From the NCBI GenBank assembly GCA_902812455.1, contig CADDZH010000046.1, positions 1 to 37,645 on the forward strand: 37,645 nt of DNA, in the 5' to 3' direction. The translations under genes were made by a program, and so were the position numbers. The notes below the pieces were generated by a model. It was not told the origin of the DNA. It did not search any database and worked only from the letters and a program-made list of their open reading frames with translations. The stretch's first letter is position 1. Each line of letters begins with the position of its first letter. Shown in pieces: positions 8,102-15,870 of the stretch. Origin of the DNA: Chloroflexota bacterium. Its GTDB lineage: Bacteria; Chloroflexota; Ktedonobacteria; Ktedonobacterales; Ktedonobacteraceae.

Positions 8102-8926
8102 CTACATGTGCCATTGCCAGAAGTGTTCGACGGGCCCATGCCCCTTACCTATGCCGGGCGCGTGCCGGATCGCCCCGGTAATATAGTTTTTAGCGCTGGC
8201 AACAGCGTCATAAACGGGCAGGCCACGCGCTATAAAGGCTGCAATAGCGGCAGAGAAGGTGCAGCCGGTGCCATGCGTGTGAGGCGTCTGAATACGCTCG
8301 GCGCGCAGCTCGGCAAAACGCTCGCCATCAAAGTACACATCCACAGGTTCGCCCGTGCGATGGCCGCCCTTGACTACAACATGGCGCGGCCCCAGCGCAT
8401 GAATAGCTCGCGCGGCAGAGCGCATGTCATCCAGCGTCTCAATGCGTTGATCGGTTAGCACTTCGGCCTCGAAGAGGTTGGGGGTGACGACTTCGGCTAG
8501 CGGCAGGAGCACAGTGCGCAGCGTGCTAACCGCTTCCCGTTCAAGTAAGGGGTCACCACTTTTGGCCACCATGACAGGATCGACCACCAGCCTCAAGTTC
8601 CATTGAGATATACGCCCGGCAACAGCTTCAATAATATCAGGGCTGGCCAGCATACCCGTCTTGGCAGCATCAGCGCCGATATCTTCGAGCACAACGTCGA
8701 TCTGGGCCTCGACCAGTTCTGGTGGGAGCGTGTAGGCAGCACGTACTTCCAGTGTATTCTGGGCCGTAATGGCGGTCAGCGCAGAAAGTCCATAAACGCC
8801 CAGTGCGGCGAAGGTTTTCAGATCGGCTTGAATGCCTGCCCCGGCGCCTGAGTCAGAGCCTGCAATAGTCAAGGCCCTCGGCATGCTGGTCTTGTTTTGC
8901 GCTGCGTTTTCGTTGATATTCGTCAT
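8102..8926 (-). CDS. thiD: Hydroxymethylpyrimidine (phosphate) kinase
   Basis: ThiD converts HMP to HMP pyrophosphate in two ATP-dependent steps. The 274-residue ribokinase-fold protein shows ALTIAGSDSGAGAGIQADLKTF near the N-terminus. It also has VVDPVMVAKSG, the TPNLFEAEVL segment and the anion-hole motif HGTGCTFSAA near the C-terminus. The ATG at 8926 overlaps the tenA stop in ATGA and follows GGAGGG at 9 nt. It therefore belongs to the same coupled message as tenA, which supplies HMP by salvage. Confidence 0.95.
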   Translation of the reverse strand: MTNINENAAQNKTSMPRALTIAGSDSGAGAGIQADLKTFAALGVYGLSALTAITAQNTLEVRAAYTLPPELVEAQIDVVLEDIGADAAKTGMLASPDIIEAVAGRISQWNLRLVVDPVMVAKSGDPLLEREAVSTLRTVLLPLAEVVTPNLFEAEVLTDQRIETLDDMRSAARAIHALGPRHVVVKGGHRTGEPVDVYFDGERFAELRAERIQTPHTHGTGCTFSAAIAAFIARGLPVYDAVASAKNYITGAIRHAPGIGKGHGPVEHFWQWHM

Positions 8927-9639
8927 GATGGCCATCCCTCCAGGCGCCAGGCCATGTCCCAGAACATCCACTCGTAAGAGGTGCTGATACGGAAAATCTC
9001 AAAGAGGCGTCCTAGCTCTTCCGGGTTGAGCGAGACTGCGTGGGCATCCAGGCGCTCGCGTATCCAGATTTCTACAGCATCGAAGTCCGGCGAGGCATAG
9101 GTGGCCAGCCAATCGGCATAGGGATGACCGGCAGGCGGCGCAGTATTACCAACCAGGTGACGGCCAACCTCGGCATAGATCCAGGCACAGGGAAGAACAG
9201 CAGTGAGGAGTTCAGGAAGTGTGCCTGTAGTAGCAACAGCAAGGAGATGGCGGGTATACGCATAGTTTGTGGGAGCCATTTGCGTGGCAGCCATCTCGCC
9301 TGGCGTAAGCCCAAAACGCTCGCCGTAACGGCGGTGCAGCTCAGCCTCGACGAGCAGGGTGTTCAAGATATACCTGCCGAACTGCTCCATCTCATCGTGG
9401 TTGCTGGTTTTGCCAACAGCATAGGCGAATGTTTTTGTCAGGACATCCAGAAATAGCGCATCCTGGCGAATGTAGAACTCGAAGTTGGCACGCGGTAAAG
9501 AGCCGTTCCCCAGCGCGACCACAAAGGGATGTTCCAGTTGGCGCTGCCAGAGAGGCCGCACACTCTCGCGCAGGCGCTCGCTGAATCTCTGCTCTGGAGT
9601 AGTAGCCGAGGAGGCAATTTGCCCGGTCTCAAGCGGCAT
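8923..9639 (-). CDS. tenA: TenA-family aminopyrimidine aminohydrolase (thiaminase II)
   Basis: TenA hydrolyses aminopyrimidine breakdown products of thiamine to release HMP for reuse. The 238-residue all-helical protein has the catalytic Cys151 in LPCAWIY and the C-terminal YEWMFWDMAW block expected for class TenA_C enzymes. It is the first gene of the operon. Its GGAG (9650-9647), 7 nt before the ATG, lies in a hairpin that would hide it, see the sequestering hairpin. Position and riboswitch control fit a thiamine salvage role. Confidence 0.93.
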   Translation of the reverse strand: MPLETGQIASSATTPEQRFSERLRESVRPLWQRQLEHPFVVALGNGSLPRANFEFYIRQDALFLDVLTKTFAYAVGKTSNHDEMEQFGRYILNTLLVEAELHRRYGERFGLTPGEMAATQMAPTNYAYTRHLLAVATTGTLPELLTAVLPCAWIYAEVGRHLVGNTAPPAGHPYADWLATYASPDFDAVEIWIRERLDAHAVSLNPEELGRLFEIFRISTSYEWMFWDMAWRLEGWPS

Positions 9640-9646
9640 AGATAAT

Positions 9647-9675
9647 CTCCAATACGCAAAAGCTATGCGTAGGAG
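9647..9675 (-). promoter_or_regulatory. Hairpin sequestering the tenA ribosome binding site
   Basis: On the minus strand CTCC-TACGCA (9675-9666) pairs with TGCGTA-TT-GGAG (9658-9647), with a 7-nt loop and a 2-nt bulge. The paired GGAG is the tenA Shine-Dalgarno. The 5' arm segment GCATAGCT (9668-9661) is an exact complement of AGCTATGC (9743-9736) at the 3' edge of the riboswitch, a candidate anti-sequestor. This would be translational control; no terminator with a U-run is seen here. Confidence 0.6.
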
Positions 9676-9742
9676 AGTTCAGGCGTGGAGGGCGTAAACG
9701 CAGCAGCATGGATGAGGCATCGTAGTGTTGTAGCAGCATAGC

Positions 9743-9850
9743 TATCGACGCATTCCCTTCGCTGGCATTACCCAGATCAGGTTGAGGGTCCACCACACTC
9801 CACGGTGGTGCTCTCAGCCCGGCTGCCCCGAGCTCCCCTAGCAGACGATA
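9743..9850 (-). ncRNA. TPP riboswitch (THI element)
   Basis: The minus strand carries the conserved core in order: TAGGGGAGC, GGGCTGAGA, ACCCTCAACCTGATC, TGGGTAATGCCAGCG and AAGGGA. A variable-length P3-side arm (CACCAC/GTGGTG, 8-nt loop) sits between the two cores. The outer helix can be closed by TATCG (9850-9846) and CGATA (9747-9743). Thiamine diphosphate binding by this class is established. Here it should turn off tenA-thiDMEL. The expression platform appears to be the RBS hairpin at 9647-9675. Confidence 0.95.
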
Positions 9851-9868
9851 TAAGATTGTACGAAAGAT

Positions 9869-9897
9869 ATTATAGTCTGGACACCTTCTTTATGCAA
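9869..9897 (-). promoter_or_regulatory. Promoter of the thiamine operon
   Basis: TTGCAT (9897-9892) and a perfect TATAAT (9874-9869) are 17 nt apart on the minus strand. The predicted start near 9862 places the riboswitch at the very 5' end of a leader of about 220 nt. Confidence 0.75.
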
Positions 9898-9936
9898 GGT
9901 TCATTCAAATGAGGGTCTCCATCCTTCCGGGTGAAC

Positions 9937-10157
9937 CGTAGGGGCGCAATGAATTGCGCCCACTGCCGATTTATCGGCTACTTCTCGTCAATCACCCCAA
10001 AGGACGGAGAACCTCAAATGAACAGAAACGCCCGGCCATGTCATGTTGAGCGAAGCGAAACATCCGCTGCCGATCGCCAGAGATCCTTCGCTGCGCCAAA
10101 TCACTGAGGGAGTCACCCGTCACCATAGTAGGGGCAGCGGCTTGTCCCTGCCCTGCC
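9937..10157. repeat. Intergenic repeat tract upstream of the thiamine operon
   Basis: No gene is seen between the thiamine promoter and the SDR stop. The tract holds one copy of the GTAGGGGC family at 9939-9978. It contains GGGCGCAAT-GA-ATTGCGCCC (9942-9961) and GCCGAT-TT-ATCGGC (9965-9978), both perfect palindromes. A 40-bp sequence at 10037-10076 is identical to 30985-31024. The hairpins may end the leftward transcript or simply be mobile palindromic repeats. Confidence 0.7.
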
Positions 10158-10919
10158 TCACTGTGCCGTCCTCCCCCCATCAATCGCAATCACCTGCCCC
10201 GTAATATAGCTCGCCCCCTCCGAGGCCAAAAATAGAACCGTAGGAGCAATTTCTCCCGGCTGGCCGATGCGGCCCATGGGAGTCGATCCCGCGACAATAT
10301 CTTCAGCCCGGTCGAGGATGGCCTGGGTCATGCGAGTGCGGAACATGCCGGGAGCAATAGCATTCACGCGGATGCCCCGGTTTGCCCATTCTACCGCTAA
10401 CGCGCGTGTAAGGTTAATGACCGCCGCTTTGCTCGCATTGTAGCCCACAGTGTTCAACTGTCCCCCTCCAAAGCCAGCAATGGAGGCAACATTGACGATG
10501 ACGCCTTTGTTGCGCTCGAGCATGTGGCGCCCAACAATTTGCGACATGAGGAAAGTGCCGGTAATGTTGGCATCAATGACCTGCCGCCAGCGCTCGAAGG
10601 GCATATCTTCAGCGGGGGCACCCCAGGTCAGGCCCGCATTGTTGACCAGGATATCGATCTTGCCACATGCCGCAAGTGCTTGCTGCACAGTCTGCTCAAC
10701 TGAAGAGAGGTCTGCAACATCTGAAACCAGAGCATGGACAGAAACGCCCTGTTCTTTCAACTGCCGCTCTGCTTCGCTCAACCACTGTTCGCGGCGAGCG
10801 GTGATAATGACGGTAGCGCCAGCAGCGCCAAAAGCCTGGGCGATTTCCAAACCCAGGCCGCGCGAGCCTCCGGTAATGAGGGCAACTTCTCCTGAAAAAT
10901 CGAAAGTGACGGTACCCAT
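10158..10919 (-). CDS. SDR-family oxidoreductase, FabG-like
   Basis: 253 residues with the classical short-chain dehydrogenase layout: cofactor motif TGGSRGLG (about 15-22), NNAG (about 90), catalytic Ser in NVASIAG, then YNASKAA with the Tyr/Lys pair. VNAIAPGMF and the C-terminal YITGQVIAIDGG follow. It likely reduces a 3-oxoacyl or related carbonyl with NAD(P)H; the actual substrate is unknown. The ATG at 10919 is preferred because GAGG lies 5 nt before it; a GTG two codons upstream would sit on that site. It starts 33 nt after the histidine kinase stop and probably shares its message. Confidence 0.85.
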   Translation of the reverse strand: MGTVTFDFSGEVALITGGSRGLGLEIAQAFGAAGATVIITARREQWLSEAERQLKEQGVSVHALVSDVADLSSVEQTVQQALAACGKIDILVNNAGLTWGAPAEDMPFERWRQVIDANITGTFLMSQIVGRHMLERNKGVIVNVASIAGFGGGQLNTVGYNASKAAVINLTRALAVEWANRGIRVNAIAPGMFRTRMTQAILDRAEDIVAGSTPMGRIGQPGEIAPTVLFLASEGASYITGQVIAIDGGRTAQ

Positions 10920-10952
10920 AAGCACCTCTTAACGATCAGAGTATGCGGAGGA

Positions 10953-12356
10953 TTATTTCATCCCCTCCTGGAAGAGAGACAGCGTAAAATAAAAGGTTGA
11001 GCCTTCGCCTTTCTTACTCTCTACCCATAATCGCCCACCATGTCGCCTGACAATCTGAGAGGAGATATAGAGGCCAATGCCTAGCCCAGGATAGGTTTTT
11101 TCTTCGGGGCCGGTGGCCTGGTAGAAGCGCTCAAAAATCTTGTGCTGGTGTTCTTTGTCGATGCCAATGCCAAAGTCCTGGACGCTCACGATGACCTGCT
11201 GGTGATCTTTTGCCATGTGCACCCGCACGGTATCGGCCTGGGGAGAATATTTGATGGCGTTATTCAGGAGGTTAACCAGCACTTGCGCAATGCGATCCCG
11301 GTCTCCAAACACGCGGGCCTGGGTCTCTCCATCAAGCAGCAAGCGATGTGTCTGCGTCGTTCCCTGGATGTTTTCCACGATTTCTCGCACCAGACCGTCC
11401 AGTTCAAAGCATTCTTCGCGGTAGACAAGCTGGCCTGCCTGCATTCTGGAAAGATCGAGCAGGTCAGCGATCAGCCTGGTTAACTTCTGCACCTGGGCAT
11501 CCATGCGGGCGAGATAATGAAGCGATTGCTCATCTCCTTGCGTGGCCAGGCGCCGTTGCAGGAGGTCAAGGAAGCCTTTGAGGCTGGTGACAGGCGTTTT
11601 AAGCTCATGGCTCGCCATGCTGATAAATTCGTCTTTTCGCCTTTCCAGTTCTTTGCGCCTGCTTATCTCGACTTCGAGCGAGTGCGCCTTCTGTTGCAAC
11701 AGCGTAATGGTGCGCAGGCGGTCATCTGTACTGGCCAGGGTAGTGTAACTCTCGGCTGGAATAACCTGGGAATGCTGCTGGCAAATCTCGGTGAATTCCT
11801 GCTCATACACTTCTCCATCAAAACCATGCATTGGATAGGCACAAAGGAGTGAATAGGAATGGAGCTTGCTCAGATCATTCCAGAGTTCTTCCAGGCGGAT
11901 CGCTCCTGACCGGTTCCCTTCCATCAAAAGCAGCGCAACCATCTCTCCAAAGATGCGCACGCGCCGCTGGCCCTGCGCTGCTTGCTCGATCAGGCTCCCA
12001 ATGACCTCGGCAAAGCGCCCCGGCTCCGGCAATCCATCAACCATGAACGCTGACAGCATCTCGACGGCATCCAACGAGATATACTCACCCCGCGTGCGGG
12101 CGCCCGCCAGATCCAGCCCATCTGCCTCCAATCGTTCCTCAAGATTCTCTCGATGTGGCTGTGTAGCGATAACAATGCAGGTATCACCCGCGCCGAGACC
12201 CGTAGCAATGAATCCACTCACTGAGTCTACGAGGAATGCATCAGTCTCATAGAATTGGACAAGGTGCTCGAATGCGCTCATCTCGCTCTCATGGGAGCGC
12301 AGCCCGAGCTTCTGCTCAGTAATATCGCGAGAGTTGCTTGCAGATGTGGTTGTCAT
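10953..12356 (-). CDS. Cytosolic histidine kinase with MEDS sensor domain
   Basis: 467 residues with no membrane segment. Residues about 25-190 match the MEDS (DcmR-type sensory) fold: HLVQFYETDAFLVDSVSGFI, GLGAGDTCIVIAT and the LLCAYPMHGF end. A coiled linker leads to HisKA with the SHELKTPVTSLKG phospho-acceptor box, then an ATPase domain with NLLNNAIKYSP, VQDFGIGI and GLGIGLYIS. It should sense an intracellular signal and pass phosphate to a regulator that is not adjacent. It has its own promoter, and the SDR gene follows closely. Confidence 0.88.
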   Translation of the reverse strand: MTTTSASNSRDITEQKLGLRSHESEMSAFEHLVQFYETDAFLVDSVSGFIATGLGAGDTCIVIATQPHRENLEERLEADGLDLAGARTRGEYISLDAVEMLSAFMVDGLPEPGRFAEVIGSLIEQAAQGQRRVRIFGEMVALLLMEGNRSGAIRLEELWNDLSKLHSYSLLCAYPMHGFDGEVYEQEFTEICQQHSQVIPAESYTTLASTDDRLRTITLLQQKAHSLEVEISRRKELERRKDEFISMASHELKTPVTSLKGFLDLLQRRLATQGDEQSLHYLARMDAQVQKLTRLIADLLDLSRMQAGQLVYREECFELDGLVREIVENIQGTTQTHRLLLDGETQARVFGDRDRIAQVLVNLLNNAIKYSPQADTVRVHMAKDHQQVIVSVQDFGIGIDKEHQHKIFERFYQATGPEEKTYPGLGIGLYISSQIVRRHGGRLWVESKKGEGSTFYFTLSLFQEGMK

Positions 12357-12400
12357 AAGCTCTCTTCTGAATTCTCCTAGGCTATATGCTTTTTCAAAGA

Positions 12401-12429
12401 ACTATAACGTATTTGTCCTACCTAAGCAA
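12401..12429 (-). promoter_or_regulatory. Promoter of the MEDS kinase-SDR unit
   Basis: TTGCTT (12429-12424) and TATAGT (12406-12401) are 17 nt apart on the minus strand. The start is expected near 12394, about 38 nt before the ATG at 12356. Confidence 0.6.
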
Positions 12430-12448
12430 CGTCAGCCATTTTAGCATT

Positions 12449-13681
12449 TTATCCTGCTACGGAAGGCAACCGTTTCAGGATAAACCGTAAACTCAAGCCC
12501 TGCACCAGGAGCGTAAACAGCACGACCGTATAGGTGGAGAAAACCAGGGCATCTCTTCCTGGCATCCCGGTTGGTAGTGCCAGCACCAGAGCCAGTGAGA
12601 GCGCACCCCGCAATCCGCTCCAAAAAATCACAAACCGCCAGGAGAAGAGGATTGCTCCACGTAATAGATGTGTCAGTGTACGCAGCATAAGTACCATAAC
12701 GAATCGTGCCAGTAACACCGCGACGATCACCACTCCCGCCAGCAGCAGGAGTGAGATTACCGAAGCAGTCGAGAAAAACCTCAAAGGATTGAGTTCTGCT
12801 CCTACCAGGAGAAAGAGAAGCGCATTGGCGACAAAAGCGATGATACTCCAGAACGTATCAACTACCTGCCTTGTTTGTTCAGACATGCCAATCCGCCGTC
12901 CATAACTCCCGAAGATGAGGGCGGCCACAATCAAGGCGAGAATGCCTGAGACATGAAGCGTGTCAGCCAGGAGATAGACGCCATAGGCAGAGATAATAGT
13001 GATTGTTGTCTCTATCAGTGGATCATCAATGAATGCTACGAAACGGCTCAACAGAAAACCGCAGACCAGGCCAAGGACAGTGCCTCCACCAGCTTCTTGT
13101 AGAAATGTTAAGAAACCGCTTACCCATGCTGATGCTCCTGTATCTGCCTGCCCTTGAAGAGAGAGCAAGATAAGTGTGAGAAATGTTTGATAGAACGCTC
13201 CTGCAACGCCATCATTGAAGAGGCTTTCGCCTTCGATGATGGTCGAGAGACGCGGGTTGACCTGTAACTGGCGGAACAGTCCAAGCACTGCAACGGGGTC
13301 GGTCGGCGAAAGAATAGCGCCGAGCAAAAGAGCATAACTCCATTGCAGGCCAGCGAAAAAATGTACCAAGACGGCAATGAGGAGCAGCGATAAGAGCAAT
13401 CCTGGCCCCGCTAATAGGAAAATAGGAACCCAGTTTGCCCGCAACCGTTGGACATAAATCGTCCAGGATCCCTCAAAGAGGAGAGCAGGCAGAAATACAA
13501 AGAGTACTAATTCTGGTGTCAGGTGAATATCTGGAAGCCACCCAAACAGACTGATCAGCAGGCCGACAACCACGAGACCAAGTGTGTATGGAACAGCCAA
13601 TCGCCTCGTTATCAAGATCACAGCAAGCGCAATAAGCAAAAGGAGAACGAGTATGCGTACAATGGCGACAATGTCTATCAT
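12449..13681 (-). CDS. CPA1-family Na+/H+ antiporter
   Basis: 410 residues, almost entirely membrane helices (about twelve). LLGAILSPTDPVAVLGLFRQL and the GESLFNDGVAGAFY segment are the hallmark ion-binding motifs of NhaP/CPA1 exchangers. WSGLRGALSLALVLALP near the C-terminus is also typical. It exchanges sodium (or potassium) for protons to control pH and salt. The large cytosolic tail of longer NhaP proteins is absent. An AAAGG lies 6 nt before the ATG. It is followed 92 nt later by the separately promoted MEDS kinase gene. Confidence 0.9.
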   Translation of the reverse strand: MIDIVAIVRILVLLLLIALAVILITRRLAVPYTLGLVVVGLLISLFGWLPDIHLTPELVLFVFLPALLFEGSWTIYVQRLRANWVPIFLLAGPGLLLSLLLIAVLVHFFAGLQWSYALLLGAILSPTDPVAVLGLFRQLQVNPRLSTIIEGESLFNDGVAGAFYQTFLTLILLSLQGQADTGASAWVSGFLTFLQEAGGGTVLGLVCGFLLSRFVAFIDDPLIETTITIISAYGVYLLADTLHVSGILALIVAALIFGSYGRRIGMSEQTRQVVDTFWSIIAFVANALLFLLVGAELNPLRFFSTASVISLLLLAGVVIVAVLLARFVMVLMLRTLTHLLRGAILFSWRFVIFWSGLRGALSLALVLALPTGMPGRDALVFSTYTVVLFTLLVQGLSLRFILKRLPSVAG

Positions 13682-13713
13682 TTGCGGCCTTTCTCATTGT
13701 AAGATACACCTCT

Positions 13714-13744
13714 ATTATATGTACCCGCCACCGATGTGGCGCAA
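13714..13744 (-). promoter_or_regulatory. Antiporter promoter with palindrome
   Basis: A perfect TATAAT (13719-13714) with TTGCGC (13744-13739) at 19 nt, slightly long. The perfect palindrome CGCCAC-CGAT-GTGGCG (13726-13741) fills the spacer and touches the -35, a plausible repressor site. Confidence 0.45.
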
Positions 13745-13800
13745 GCTGGGGAGGGGGTAGAAAGAGAAAGCAGATAGCAGAAAGGTATCATTGAGGTATC

Positions 13801-14601
13801 ATGAATAGCATGGATACATTACCCGAAAACATTCCAACCAGCATCATAAACCTGCTAGATAGCATTGTAGAGAGCTGCAAGAAAACTCTTGGAGAGAACT
13901 TGATCGGCGTCTATTTACATGGCTCTGCGGCTATGGGTTGCTTTAATCCTCTGAAAAGTGATATTGACTTACTGATTGTGGTCAAGGAAAGACTACCTGT
14001 AGAGCAGAAGAGGGAAATAATAGACTTTATTCTTCAGCTTGTTGAGAAAGCACCGCCTAAAGGTCTGGAACTGAGCGTTGTAACGCAGGATGCGCTCCAG
14101 CACTTCCAGTATCCAATACCTTATGAATTACATTTCTCCAACAGTTGGAAAGAAGCTTATATTGCTGGCCAGGTGGATTACGACAAGCAGCGCTTCGATC
14201 TCGACCTGGCAGCTCATTTCACAGTAACGAAGAAACGGGGTATCCGTTTGTATGGGGAGCCAATTCAGGCAGTGTTCCCCGCTCTTTCAGAAGGGTATTA
14301 TTTGCGCTCTATATTATCTGACGCGAGTGATATTTTTGAGAGAATTACTGATGATCCCATCTACGGAATACTCAATCTCTGTAGAGTCCTGGCTTTCTTG
14401 AGAGAAAGGGCCGTCTATTCCAAGCTGGAAGGCGGTCAATGGGGATTACAACATATAGAAGCTGTATACCGCCCCCTCATCCAGAAAGCATTAGAGGTAT
14501 ATCAATCTGAATCGCAACATAGCGCGCAATGGGACAAAGCTCAACTAGAAGCATTTGCCAGCTACATGAAGCAACAAATCGAGCCGCCCACTCTTGCCTG
14601 A
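13801..14601 (+). CDS. AadA-like aminoglycoside nucleotidyltransferase
   Basis: 266 residues. The nucleotidyltransferase core has GVYLHGSAAMGCF followed by KSDIDLLIVV. The pattern GS-x(n)-D54-x-D56 provides the metal-binding acids. The C-terminal helical half resembles the DUF4111 domain of ANT(3'')/AadA enzymes, which adenylate streptomycin and spectinomycin. Whether it gives resistance is unknown; many chromosomal relatives are untested. GAGG lies 4-5 nt before the ATG at 13801. The gene looks more AT-rich than its neighbours, which hints at transfer. Confidence 0.8.
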   Translation: MNSMDTLPENIPTSIINLLDSIVESCKKTLGENLIGVYLHGSAAMGCFNPLKSDIDLLIVVKERLPVEQKREIIDFILQLVEKAPPKGLELSVVTQDALQHFQYPIPYELHFSNSWKEAYIAGQVDYDKQRFDLDLAAHFTVTKKRGIRLYGEPIQAVFPALSEGYYLRSILSDASDIFERITDDPIYGILNLCRVLAFLRERAVYSKLEGGQWGLQHIEAVYRPLIQKALEVYQSESQHSAQWDKAQLEAFASYMKQQIEPPTLA

Positions 14602-14607
14602 ATCGCG

Positions 14608-14613
14608 TATAAT
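14608..14613 (+). promoter_or_regulatory. -10 element before acyl-CoA dehydrogenase
   Basis: A perfect TATAAT just after the AadA-like stop codon, 67 nt before the acyl-CoA dehydrogenase start. No good -35 is visible. Confidence 0.35.
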
Positions 14614-14679
14614 GATGCTGTGCAACGGGTTTTTGTAACCGATATTACATTATATGCCAAAGAAAGAGAGTGCATCGTC

Positions 14680-15831
14680 ATGGACTTTTCGCTCAATGAA
14701 GAGCAGTTGGCAATTCGCGATACCTGCCGCGAGTTCGCAGAACAAGAAATTAAACCGCGCGCCGAGGAAATGGATCGCACAGGGGCCTTTCCTTATGATC
14801 TCATACGCAAAATGGGTGAGCTGGGATTACTCGGCTTGCCCTTTCCAGAAGAATACGGCGGGGCAGGCGCTGATTTTCTCTCCTACTGTCTCGCTATAGA
14901 AGAAATCTCGCGTGGGGATACCTCTGTTGGCATCACTATGGAGGCACATACATCTCTTGGTGCCAGCCCATTTTACATATATGGCAGCGAGGAGCAGAAG
15001 CGGCAGTATCTAGTTCCGCTGGCGCGCGGCGAACAATTATGGTCTTTTGGCCTTACCGAGCCGGAAGCAGGCTCCGACTCCGGTGGTACTCAGACGCGGG
15101 CCGTGCTCAAGGATGGCTACTGGCACATCAATGGAGCCAAAGCCTTTATTACCAATGCCGGTACGGATATGACCGGCGGCGTCACTATCACTGCCGTCAC
15201 GGGACAGCGCCCCGATGGACGCAAGGAGATCACCAATATTATTGTGCCCAAAGGCACTCCCGGCTATATTATTGGCCAGCCGTACAAGAAAATGGGCTGG
15301 AAGGCCTCCGATACTCGTCCCCTGACCTTCGAGGATTGCGTTGTGCCCGCAGGCAATATCTTAGGCCAGCGCGGCGACGGCTTCAAGCAATTCATGCAGA
15401 CGCTCGACGCGGGACGCATCGCTATAGCCGCTCTCTCGGTCGGCTTAGCCCAGGCCTGCCTGGATGAAGCAATGAGCTACGCCAAAGAACGCAAGCAATT
15501 CGGCCAGCCCATCAGCAAATTCCAGGCCATCCAGTTCAAGCTAGCCGATATGGCTACAGAGATCGAGCTGGCCCGTTTAATGTATTACAAGGCTGCCTGG
15601 TTACTTATGCAGGAGAAACCCTATACCAAAGAGGCATCAATGGCAAAGTTATTCGCCTCTGAAACCGCCAAGCGAGCAGCCGACCAGGCAGTGCAGATTC
15701 ACGGCGGCTATGGCTTCATGGACGAATTCCCCGTTTCCCGCTACTGGCGCAGCGTCAAAATCAACGAAATTGGTGAAGGCACCAGCGAGGTGCAGCGCAT
15801 GGTCATTGCAAAGCAACTGGGGCTACTATAA
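14680..15831 (+). CDS. Acyl-CoA dehydrogenase
   Basis: FAD enzyme of fatty-acid or branched-chain acyl-CoA oxidation, introducing a 2,3-double bond and passing electrons to ETF. The 383-residue protein has EEYGGAGADF, the FAD motif FGLTEPEAGSDSGGTQT (about 126-142), AFITNAG, HGGYGFMDEFPVSRYWR, and catalytic Glu366 in GEGTSEVQR. Chain-length preference is not readable. The start at 14680 gives the usual DFSLNEEQLAIRDTCREFA opening and has an AAGAGAG upstream; a longer frame to 14620 adds non-family sequence. The DUF1003 gene follows after 39 nt. Confidence 0.93.
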   Translation: MDFSLNEEQLAIRDTCREFAEQEIKPRAEEMDRTGAFPYDLIRKMGELGLLGLPFPEEYGGAGADFLSYCLAIEEISRGDTSVGITMEAHTSLGASPFYIYGSEEQKRQYLVPLARGEQLWSFGLTEPEAGSDSGGTQTRAVLKDGYWHINGAKAFITNAGTDMTGGVTITAVTGQRPDGRKEITNIIVPKGTPGYIIGQPYKKMGWKASDTRPLTFEDCVVPAGNILGQRGDGFKQFMQTLDAGRIAIAALSVGLAQACLDEAMSYAKERKQFGQPISKFQAIQFKLADMATEIELARLMYYKAAWLLMQEKPYTKEASMAKLFASETAKRAADQAVQIHGGYGFMDEFPVSRYWRSVKINEIGEGTSEVQRMVIAKQLGLL

Positions 15832-15870
15832 TTTTGAACTGAACATTGTAGCACGAAAGAGAGGCTCCGT

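Noticed and set aside
7987..8139. N-terminal extension of thiM across the junction RNA
   Set aside because: The extra 51 residues are not ThiM-like, and GGAGGG points to the ATG at 7986.
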